DNA from: a virus
Length of the DNA: 64,000 bases
Direction: 5' to 3' (one strand)
IMG/VR virus record: IMGVR_UViG_3300047172_000213
Location: 107,416-171,415 of that record
The notes below the pieces were generated by a model. The model was given only the letters and a program-made list of their open reading frames with translations, made no database searches and had not been told where the DNA came from. Positions 58,461-64,000 of this stretch are shown in pieces. The stretch's first letter is position 1. Every line of letters begins with the position of its first letter. Both the position numbers and the translations under genes were made by a program.

Positions 58461-58868
58461 TCAGTCGTCGTCATCCGGGTCGTGGGTACCGAGCAGCTTG
58501 CCGACCTCCTTGGTATCGAGCGTGACCTGGTCTCTGCCCGTGATGGCCAGGTGGCGCAGCGTGTTCCTGATGTCCTTGACCTGCTGCGTGGACGGACGCT
58601 TGGGCGGCCGCGGTGCACCCGCAAAGAAGAGCGAGGCATCGAAGCCGGCGCCGCCGTAGTTACGGCCCTCGCGGTTGAACAGCTCCTCGAGCGTGATGCG
58701 GGCGACACGCTTTGCGCCGTGTTCCTTGAGCCAGCTGGTCATGTCCAGGCGCCAGTCGTGGATAGCGCTGTTGTACGCGCCGAGGTCCTTCTTGTGCTGC
58801 TCCTGCAGCTCCTTCATGCGCTTGCGCAGCTCGGCCGCAAACTTCAACACATTGATCTTGGTCTGCAT
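58461..58868 (-). CDS. Hypothetical coiled-coil/alpha protein (135 aa)
   Basis: ATG 58868; longer frames upstream are Ser/Arg/Thr noise. Residues 8-45 are a Lys/Glu coiled coil (FAAELRKRMKELQEQHKKDL). Residues 50-90 include WLKEHGAKRVARITLEELF. The end is acidic, HDPDDDD. Last gene of its operon, just before the terminator. No catalytic motif. Function unknown. Confidence 0.6.
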   Translation of the reverse strand: MQTKINVLKFAAELRKRMKELQEQHKKDLGAYNSAIHDWRLDMTSWLKEHGAKRVARITLEELFNREGRNYGGAGFDASLFFAGAPRPPKRPSTQQVKDIRNTLRHLAITGRDQVTLDTKEVGKLLGTHDPDDDD

Positions 58869-58905
58869 CAGCGTCTTCTCTTTCTGCTGTTCTGTCGGCT
58901 GGCGG

Positions 58906-59718
58906 TCACCACAGCTTGGCCGCGCTAGTGAAACCCGCAGCGTTCTTGTGCCCACCCCCGCCGTACTTTTTCGCGACCTCCGACACGTCGACGTCGCTCG
59001 TTGCGCTAGAGCGCAGTGAGTACTGGAACACGCCGTCATTGCGCTCGAACCAGCCAACGGCAAACGGCTTGTCCTTGGCCAGGTGCTGCAGCAGCTCGCT
59101 GATGTTGATGTAGGGCGCGTTGATGACGGGAACTGGCTGCGGGCTGTGCTCGGTGTAGACCTCGCGCGCCTGCACCGACATCTCCTCGACGTAGCGGTCG
59201 ACATACCTCAGAACCGCAGCACCTTGCTCGCTGGCCTTAGCCATGCCTTCCTGAAGCAGCCACGTCCAGTCCAGGAACCTGGTGCGTGTCTGCGCACCGA
59301 TCCAAGCGTTGACCTGCTTGCTCCCTGAAAGCTTGAAGCGCCACAGGTCTCGGTCCTCGACGTAGTCGATGAGCCAGGGTCGCGTGTCGGCACCGTGGAA
59401 GTAGTCCCAGGTCATGCCAGCGCCTGAGCGCTCCATGTCGAAGAGCGCGTAGGACAAACCTTCGAGCTCGACTCGTGCAGTCCTATGGTGGTCGAGCACG
59501 AGTAGTTCCCTCGCCTCTCGGTGCATGTCGATGAGCACTTCTCGCGGGTAGCTGAAGTCCACGATGTAGACATCGCGGCCTCGCACAGAAGGTGCTGCGT
59601 CGCCGTGGTTGGCGGGCAAGTACTCGGTGTCGTGGTCACCGAACCTGCACCAGATGGCCCAGGCAGCGGTGAAGCCGTCAACGCAGCGGTCGTGGTAGAT
59701 GACGAGTCGTTTCTTCAT
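58906..59718 (-). CDS. NrnB-like DHH/DHHA1 phosphodiesterase
   Basis: 270 residues, ATG 59718 with AAGGAG. DHH motifs: YHDRCVDGFTAAW, VDFSYPRE, LDHHRTA and IDYVEDRDLW. The DHHA1 part ends with GGGGHKNAAGF, which binds substrate. COG2404-type enzymes cut short RNA oligomers or cyclic nucleotides. In a phage it could recycle nanoRNA or remove cyclic-nucleotide alarm signals; the latter is speculation. A 132-residue zinc protein gene is coupled upstream (ATGA). Confidence 0.85.
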   Translation of the reverse strand: MKKRLVIYHDRCVDGFTAAWAIWCRFGDHDTEYLPANHGDAAPSVRGRDVYIVDFSYPREVLIDMHREARELLVLDHHRTARVELEGLSYALFDMERSGAGMTWDYFHGADTRPWLIDYVEDRDLWRFKLSGSKQVNAWIGAQTRTRFLDWTWLLQEGMAKASEQGAAVLRYVDRYVEEMSVQAREVYTEHSPQPVPVINAPYINISELLQHLAKDKPFAVGWFERNDGVFQYSLRSSATSDVDVSEVAKKYGGGGHKNAAGFTSAAKLW

Positions 59719-60113
59719 GGAGACTCCTTGTTCGACGAGAAGAGGTCTACCGCCAGCTCGTAACAGTCGCGGCACTCCGCATCGCAGTAGACCCCGTTGT
59801 TAGTGAGAAGCCCGCAGCACAAGCAGGGAACCGCGGTCATCTTCGTCTCGGCCTCGAAGATGTGGCGCTGCATGTCTTCCTCGCTGAGCCGCTCGAGCAG
59901 TGCCTTCGCGTTGCGCGGGTCAGCGAAGGTGATGACGTAGTTCTTGCCGAGAGGCGCCGTAGTAAAGGCAGGGCCGGAGTCGGTCAGGCGCGGCTGGCCC
60001 TCGATGACGGGAGGCAGCGCCTCGGCGAAGGCGGCGAATGGGCGCAAGGCATCTCGTAGTTCCACCGGCTGCTGGCAGAGTCGGGCAATCTCCGCTCCGC
60101 TGATGACCTTCAT
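59715..60113 (-). CDS. Zinc-binding hypothetical protein (132 aa)
   Basis: ATG 60113, ATGA-coupled to the upstream gene. Residues 1-85 alpha/beta (ISGAEIARLCQQPVELRDAL; NYVITFADPRNAKALLERL). Residues 95-125 hold CLCCG, then CDAECRDC, a zinc ribbon-like cluster. The pattern of alpha/beta body plus terminal zinc module recurs in this region. Function unknown. Confidence 0.6.
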   Translation of the reverse strand: MKVISGAEIARLCQQPVELRDALRPFAAFAEALPPVIEGQPRLTDSGPAFTTAPLGKNYVITFADPRNAKALLERLSEEDMQRHIFEAETKMTAVPCLCCGLLTNNGVYCDAECRDCYELAVDLFSSNKESP

Positions 60114-60373
60114 TCTTCTGCTTCCCAGTCCTTGATGGTGAGGCGCGGACGGTAGTAGGTACCAGGCTTGTACCCGGGTTTGGATGTCCGCGCTGGCTTG
60201 TTCTGACGCCCGAGCTTGCGCCACTTCTTGTCGCAGTTGTGGCAGCACAACCTGTCATGCGGCTTCTTCACCTCGGCTGCGGTTTTGGCGGACAGGCCGC
60301 AGATCGTGAAGTCACACGCAGAATCAAAGACAAGATGCACCTCGTCGCCGAAGGGCAACTTCACGTAGCGCAT
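60110..60373 (-). CDS. Small zinc protein (87 aa)
   Basis: ATG 60373. Residues 15-50 hold CDFTICG and CCHNCDKKW, likely one zinc site. The rest is basic and Tyr/Lys/Pro-rich (GYKPGTYYRPR). Coupled to the next gene by ATGA. Function unknown; nucleic-acid binding is possible. Confidence 0.6.
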   Translation of the reverse strand: MRYVKLPFGDEVHLVFDSACDFTICGLSAKTAAEVKKPHDRLCCHNCDKKWRKLGRQNKPARTSKPGYKPGTYYRPRLTIKDWEAEE

Positions 60374-60382
60374 GACCGCCTC

Positions 60383-60877
60383 CTAGAAGTCGACAGGGAT
60401 GACGTGGCCGTTGGTCAGCTTCACGAGTAGACGCGTGCCCGCGGCCTCGAACTTTGTCTCGGGGCCGAACGTGCGTCGCAGCTCGAGGCGGAGCCGGTCT
60501 GGGAACGTGTCCGCGTCGCCGTCCTTCTTGGCCAGGCGGATGATCACAGCCGTCTTTGCTAGCTCCGTCGGTGTGGGCTGCGCCTCGGCCACCTTGAAGA
60601 GCTTCTCGGCGAGCTCGCGTGTGAAGCGCAGCACGACCGGCGGCTGCTTGCGTACCCCCGTGCCGTCGTAGCTGCGAGAACCCCTGGGGTAGCCCTGGTT
60701 CTCGATGCTGAAGCTAACGACCAGGACGTGCCACCCCTCGACCTTGCCGGTGAAGGCGCGGGCCGAGGGGTCATTGCGGGTCACTTCACCGCCGAGATTG
60801 TCAGCGGTCCATTGGATCTTCTCGGCTTGCTCGGCGAGCTGCTTGAGAAGGCCCATGGTCTCTTCTTGGGTCACCAT
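60383..60877 (-). CDS. Hypothetical alpha/beta protein (164 aa)
   Basis: ATG 60877, two bases after the upstream stop; a later ATG (MGLLKQ) preceded by AAGAGA is an alternative. Beta strands (GWHVLVVSFSIEN, PVVLRFTREL, TAVIIRLAKKDGD) and helices suggest one ordered domain with a charged C-terminus. No motif. Function unknown. Confidence 0.6.
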   Translation of the reverse strand: MVTQEETMGLLKQLAEQAEKIQWTADNLGGEVTRNDPSARAFTGKVEGWHVLVVSFSIENQGYPRGSRSYDGTGVRKQPPVVLRFTRELAEKLFKVAEAQPTPTELAKTAVIIRLAKKDGDADTFPDRLRLELRRTFGPETKFEAAGTRLLVKLTNGHVIPVDF

Positions 60878-60878
60878 C

Positions 60879-61124
60879 TTACTCGCCCTCGTCCTCTGTT
60901 GGCCAACCCAGCATCCGGTGCTCCGTCTGACGCACATCACGGCAAGCCTGGGAGCAAAGAATAGTCTCGTGCTCAACTGTCCGCGCGGCGTAATGCGCCC
61001 ACACGCAGAAGCGGCATATACGCTGCGAGCACACCGAGCACTTCAAGAGGGGCTCACCATGCCCGGAGAGCCCGCAGTTGCTGCAGCTCTTCGGGTCGTC
61101 GATCCCAACGATGAAGCCCGTCAC
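60879..61124 (-). CDS. Small multi-cysteine zinc protein (81 aa)
   Basis: GTG 61124, TAGTG-coupled to the upstream stop; the longer frame upstream overlaps that gene and is rejected. Cysteine-rich: CSNCG, CSVCSQRICRFC, CSQAC with His residues between (HYAARTVEHE). Enough for two zinc sites in a ring-like or RING/PHD-like arrangement, not assignable. Function unknown. Confidence 0.65.
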   Translation of the reverse strand: MTGFIVGIDDPKSCSNCGLSGHGEPLLKCSVCSQRICRFCVWAHYAARTVEHETILCSQACRDVRQTEHRMLGWPTEDEGE

Positions 61125-61792
61125 TACGCTGCTGTCCCCTCGGGAGGGATGTACTCGGGCTTGCTGTCGGAGCTCCACATCCCGCAGGGGATGTTCTTGT
61201 CCGCCCAGTCCTCGAGGAGCTTGGTGAGCTCGGCTGCCTTCTCGCTCGATACGTCGGGCCAGTCGGAAGCCACCTCTCCGAGCTCGTCGTAGGCCCGCTC
61301 TCCCATTGCTTCGAGGACCCAATCGCCCTCTGGTGTGAACTTACTGGCCTGCACCGGCGACCCCGAACTAATCCAGAAGCCCTCGTTGCGGTAGTACTCC
61401 CGGCCCTCCTTGATGATCTCCTCACGTGAGCTCGCAGAGCCCAGCCAGACCTCAGCCTGGTCGGAGTCAGCGTAGCCCCAGACCTGCGTAGGCCCGGAAG
61501 GAGGCGCAGGCTCTGTGGGCGTGTCGAGTGCCGGCGGCACTAGCGACAGGCAGGTGTGGAACCGCGCAGGCACCGGGTGAGACGTTTCCTCCGTGCCGAT
61601 CTCTACCTCGATGCGGCAAGCCTGGCACACGGGCCTGTCCGCCCGGAACTCGTCACGGTAGGCCTTCATGCGTATCTCGATGCGCGTGAGCGCGATCTCG
61701 ATCTGCCTGGGCTCCTTCAACTGCAGCGCGTCGCGCGCAAAGCTGAGGGCAAGATGGTCCAAGTACCGCGGGCTGATCTTATCGTCGCTCAT
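61124..61792 (-). CDS. Hypothetical protein (222 aa)
   Basis: ATG 61792. Helical N-terminus (HLALSFARDALQLKEP, IEIALTRIEIRMKAYRDEF), one CQAC pair near residue 55, Pro-rich middle, then VWGYADSDQAEVWLGSASS and acidic helices. No recognised family. Ends TAG overlapping the next GTG. Confidence 0.6.
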   Translation of the reverse strand: MSDDKISPRYLDHLALSFARDALQLKEPRQIEIALTRIEIRMKAYRDEFRADRPVCQACRIEVEIGTEETSHPVPARFHTCLSLVPPALDTPTEPAPPSGPTQVWGYADSDQAEVWLGSASSREEIIKEGREYYRNEGFWISSGSPVQASKFTPEGDWVLEAMGERAYDELGEVASDWPDVSSEKAAELTKLLEDWADKNIPCGMWSSDSKPEYIPPEGTAA

Positions 61793-62112
61793 GTTTTCAC
61801 CGTAAGTCCAGGGTCTGCGATGGTTCCGCTGACCACAGACGGCTCAAGCTTTTTGCCACAAAACGGGCAGTAGTGGATGGCGAAGAAGCTCGAGCCGCCG
61901 TCCTTGATCGGGATGACGAACCGCACGCCAGCCGAGGGGTGGTAGCCCGTTAGGGCAGCAACGCCGCGCCCACGGTCGACGATGACCGCATCGGAGCACT
62001 GCATGTCGATGGGGTCATGGTGCGGACAGGGCGGCAGCGTGAGGATTGACTTCATCGTGTCGCAGCACCACTTGCCGGCGGTGGGTGCTTTCTTCTCTAC
62101 TTCTTTCTTCAA
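61789..62112 (-). CDS. Conserved phage zinc protein (107 aa), TTG start
   Basis: TTG 62112, after GGAGAGGAG, is preferred over ATG 62055 because the longer form keeps the conserved-looking KWCCDT segment. Cysteines at GKWCCD, PPCPHHD, MQCSD and YCPFCGKK suit one or two zinc sites. The core AVIVDRG, FVIPIKDGGSSFFAIHYCPFCG resembles small phage proteins I know as hypothetical (DGGSS then CPxCG). Function unknown. Confidence 0.6.
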   Translation of the reverse strand: MKKEVEKKAPTAGKWCCDTMKSILTLPPCPHHDPIDMQCSDAVIVDRGRGVAALTGYHPSAGVRFVIPIKDGGSSFFAIHYCPFCGKKLEPSVVSGTIADPGLTVKT

Positions 62113-62116
62113 TGGA

Positions 62117-62299
62117 CTACCACTCCTCTCCAGCACCGCTGAGGTGCTTCGCGTCGTGACCAAGATGTGCGACGCAGCGTCCGTACGATACGGAGAACGC
62201 GCTGCACGCGTGTTTCTCGCAGTACTCGCTTGCTACAGCGGCGAGCATGGTGGGGCAGCCCGGCTCCGCGCACCGGTGCTTCTTTCTCCTGGGCTTCAT
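62117..62299 (-). CDS. Very small zinc protein (60 aa)
   Basis: ATG 62299. KPRRKKHRCAEPGCPTML, then CEKHAC and a later C and H. A C-x4-C...C-x2-H-x-C pattern suits a zinc finger. Strongly basic N-terminus suggests nucleic-acid binding. Ends four bases before the next TTG start. Function unknown. Confidence 0.6.
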   Translation of the reverse strand: MKPRRKKHRCAEPGCPTMLAAVASEYCEKHACSAFSVSYGRCVAHLGHDAKHLSGAGEEW

Positions 62300-62301
62300 G
62301 G

Positions 62302-62892
62302 TCAGGCCGCCGCGCTCTGCGAGAACGCCTCGTCGAACTCGACCTTCTTCTTCACCAGCGCCGTAGACGCTGCATCATGCTCACGCGAAGCCGCGGCTAA
62401 AGCCAGAGTGGCTTCCTCGACTCGGCGCTTGCATTCCTTGACCTGGTCCTCGGTGAGCGTGGCGTAGACCCTGGCGTCCTTGAGCTCCTTGAACAGTCTG
62501 TCCATGCGCTGCTCAAGGGTCTCAGTGCGGGCCTCGTCTTCCTCTATGAGGGCCCTGCGGACTGCCTCGAGATCGGCGTGAACGCTGAGCTGCTCGCTCG
62601 ATGGCGGCGATGGCGGCGCTGCTGCCGCGTCGTTGTCTGCTGCGCGCGGCTCCTGCCGGCTTCGGGCCTCGGCCTTCGACGGCACGGGCCAGATGAACCC
62701 ACCCCGCTTCAGGTCTCGGATGTTGTTCATGTAGGCGTGCGGATCGTCGCTCATGCTGATGACGATGATGGGCTTCGTCTTGTCGGGCGGCACTGCTTTG
62801 AAGTGCCCCCGATTCGTCTGCTCGACCGTCCAGCCCTGGTCGTCCAGCGCGCTGAAGATCTCTTTGTACTGCTTGGCCCCTGTACTCGACAT
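62302..62892 (-). CDS. HicA-like fold fused to coiled coil
   Basis: 196 residues, ATG 62892 with GGGAG. Residues 8-68 resemble the HicA/YcfA dsRNA-binding-like fold: FSALDDQGWTVEQTNRGHFK with the candidate catalytic His, IIVISMSDDP, then YMNNIRDLKRGGFIWP. HicA toxins cut mRNA, but this protein lacks an adjacent HicB antitoxin. Residues 95-196 are a charged helical region likely to be a coiled coil. A non-toxic RNA-binding role may be more likely; promoter directly upstream. Confidence 0.6.
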   Translation of the reverse strand: MSSTGAKQYKEIFSALDDQGWTVEQTNRGHFKAVPPDKTKPIIVISMSDDPHAYMNNIRDLKRGGFIWPVPSKAEARSRQEPRAADNDAAAAPPSPPSSEQLSVHADLEAVRRALIEEDEARTETLEQRMDRLFKELKDARVYATLTEDQVKECKRRVEEATLALAAASREHDAASTALVKKKVEFDEAFSQSAAA

Positions 62893-62910
62893 GGTAGGTC
62901 TCCCATTGTT

Positions 62911-62938
62911 CTTATGCCCGAACGGGCATTGTACTTCT
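62911..62938 (-). promoter_or_regulatory. Phage promoter motif upstream of HicA-like gene
   Basis: Minus strand AGAAGT (62938-62933), 16-base spacer, CATAAG (62916-62911) preceded by GGG. The spacer also contains a TGCCC/GGGCA hairpin. The -35-like element overlaps the stop of the upstream gene. Predicted start near 62904, 12 bases before ATG 62892. Confidence 0.6.
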
Positions 62939-63800
62939 ACTTCTTCAAGAGGCTAACGTGAAGTGGCCCACGCAACGGCTCCTTCACGTGAACAGAACAA
63001 GGACGCTTGGTGTGCATGAGCCACACGAAGTCGGTCCTTGAGATGCTGACGTGTACCGCGCAGCCGCAGCGCAGCTCGGCGTCGCGAGAACCCTTGTGCC
63101 CTTTAAAAAGACCAGGCTTACAGCCGATCTTCTTGTACCGTCCGGTTAGTGCCTTGTTGTTGCCCGCGTGCATGTACCTGCTGTTGCCAGGCCCGTACGT
63201 GCGCACATACATCAGTCGCCGCTCGAACAGGCGCAGGGTCTTGGCTGAAGGCGTAGGCGGTGGCTCCTCCACGGGCGGTACTAGGTCCTCGGGCGCAAGG
63301 CGCGGCGGCCTGTCGATGAAGCGCAGGCCGTGCGTGCGGTCGAAGTCTTTCAAGTTGGACAGCACCCGCTGGGCGACTTCCTCATCCGTGAGGTCGAGCT
63401 TGCGGCCTGAAACAAGGAAGTCCGCCGTGGACGTGCTCCCGAGGGCGAGGAAGCAGCCCACCAGTCGTCGTAGGCGGAACGTGCCGAGGGCGAGCAGGCC
63501 CTCGACCGTTCCAGGAGCCTCGCGAAGGCCCACGAACTGGAGCACTGCATGCACCGCCTCGGCAATCTCCCGGTGCTTGGCGTGACGGATGTTCGAGGGC
63601 GGATCGTAGACCTGCAGGTCGTAGGCGATGCAGTGCAGCTTGTAGGAGTCTAGCTTGCAGAGCTCCTCAAGGCTGGCCGGCACATACCAGCAGAACCTTG
63701 TGACAGGTACAGGTACAGGCTCACCCAGCATGAGAGCCTCAATGGCGCGTACTTTACGCAGGGTCTTGCTGAGGCGCTTGTGCTTCTTCTTTTTGCCCAT
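62937..63800 (-). CDS. Hypothetical basic protein (287 aa)
   Basis: ATG 63800, overlapping the upstream gene by 47 bases. Very basic N-terminus (MGKKKKHKRLSKTLRKVRA). Residues 25-150 are helical (LEELCKLDSYKLHCIAYDLQ). A Pro-rich linker sits near residues 175-190. The C-terminal part has GNNKALTGRYKKIGCK and CGCAVHV. A nucleic-acid-binding role is plausible. No family recognised. Confidence 0.6.
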   Translation of the reverse strand: MGKKKKHKRLSKTLRKVRAIEALMLGEPVPVPVTRFCWYVPASLEELCKLDSYKLHCIAYDLQVYDPPSNIRHAKHREIAEAVHAVLQFVGLREAPGTVEGLLALGTFRLRRLVGCFLALGSTSTADFLVSGRKLDLTDEEVAQRVLSNLKDFDRTHGLRFIDRPPRLAPEDLVPPVEEPPPTPSAKTLRLFERRLMYVRTYGPGNSRYMHAGNNKALTGRYKKIGCKPGLFKGHKGSRDAELRCGCAVHVSISRTDFVWLMHTKRPCSVHVKEPLRGPLHVSLLKK

Positions 63801-63930
63801 GCCCCTTCTCCTGGTCTCGCCGCGCTTTAGTCTCCGCGCACTCGAAGATGCCTTGGCGCCGGGCTTCTACTTCTCGTTCCTTGAGCGTCCCGCGTAGTAG
63901 GCGCGTCTCAAGCTCCGTCAGGTACGGCAT
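63754..63930 (-). CDS. Very small helical protein (58 aa)
   Basis: ATG 63930 after GGAG, TGATG-coupled to the upstream stop. One long charged helix (LTELETRLLRGTLKEREVEARR), then a Gln/Glu/Lys-rich tail that overlaps the next gene by 47 bases. Function unknown. Confidence 0.55.
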   Translation of the reverse strand: MPYLTELETRLLRGTLKEREVEARRQGIFECAETKARRDQEKGHGQKEEAQAPQQDPA

Positions 63931-64000
63931 CACTTCTCCGGTCTCGGGCAGTGGCCACAACGGAACCCTCCAGCGGGGTGAGCCCAGACGGCCCTCGCTC
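63930..64000 (-). CDS. Partial zinc-ribbon protein, C-terminus only
   Basis: Reading the minus strand from the right edge gives an open frame ending GGFRCGHCPRPEK and TGA at 63932-63930. The CGHC pair suggests another zinc ribbon. The start lies beyond the window. The stop overlaps the next ATG as TGATG. Confidence 0.5.
   Translation of the reverse strand, partial: ARAVWAHPAGGFRCGHCPRPEK

Noticed and set aside
62302-62892. Classical HicAB toxin-antitoxin system
   Set aside because: No HicB-like gene on either side; the neighbours are a 60-residue zinc protein and a 287-residue basic protein.
1-64000. tRNA or rRNA genes
   Set aside because: Reading the gaps by eye found no T-loop GTTCRA motif with a matching cloverleaf. 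A covariance search (tRNAscan-SE or ARAGORN) would be needed to exclude them fully.

Overview
This window is part of the genome of a large, GC-rich tailed bacteriophage (Caudoviricetes). A contractile, myovirus-like tail is likely because a gp25-like wedge gene sits next to a baseplate-J/gp6-like gene. Genes are packed tightly: ATGA, GTGA and TGATG stop/start overlaps are common, and GTG and TTG starts are frequent. No rRNA, integrase, CRISPR array or recognisable tRNA was seen. Both window edges cut through genes, so the genome continues on both sides. The host cannot be named from the sequence. Its tRNAs should suit G/C-ending codons, and the two predicted lipoproteins imply a bacterial Sec/Lsp pathway.

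Layout. (1) 1-2523, leftward: three genes, one cut by the edge, probably the end of a virion-protein block. (2) 2524-2630 is a divergent intergenic region with a rightward promoter. (3) 2631-19542, rightward: the replication and recombination module. It has an SSL2-like helicase, a 4Fe-4S uracil-DNA glycosylase, a DnaB-like helicase, a CHC2/TOPRIM primase, a zinc-rich candidate ssDNA-binding protein, a family A DNA polymerase with proofreading domain, an HU-like protein with a zinc ribbon, a RecA-family recombinase, a Cas4/RecB-like nuclease and a RusA-like resolvase. It ends with a DUF4177 lipoprotein and a terminator. (4) 19578-46218, leftward: tail, baseplate and fibre genes. They include a giant fibre with about 63 copies of a 21-residue repeat, a glycine-rich adhesin, very large baseplate-linked proteins, baseplate J and gp25-like. 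thyX and a small partner gene are embedded here. (5) 46218-64000, leftward: accessory and metabolic genes (RNase HII, deoxyribonucleotidase, MazG-like pyrophosphohydrolase, DnaQ-like exonuclease, NrnB-like DHH phosphodiesterase, HicA-like protein), a holin/DUF1906 lysin/lipoprotein lysis group, and many very small zinc-ribbon proteins.

The genes fit a self-sufficient lytic programme. The rightward module copies and recombines the genome, the metabolic genes adjust dNTP pools (ThyX, MazG, nucleotidase) and remove RNA primers (RNase HII), and the leftward blocks build the tail and lyse the host.

The most notable regulatory signal is a shared two-part motif, consensus GCAAGT-N16-GGGNATAAG. It occurs seven times, each just upstream of a gene start at an operon boundary. 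Its geometry matches the FliA/SigD promoter class better than the sigma-70 class.
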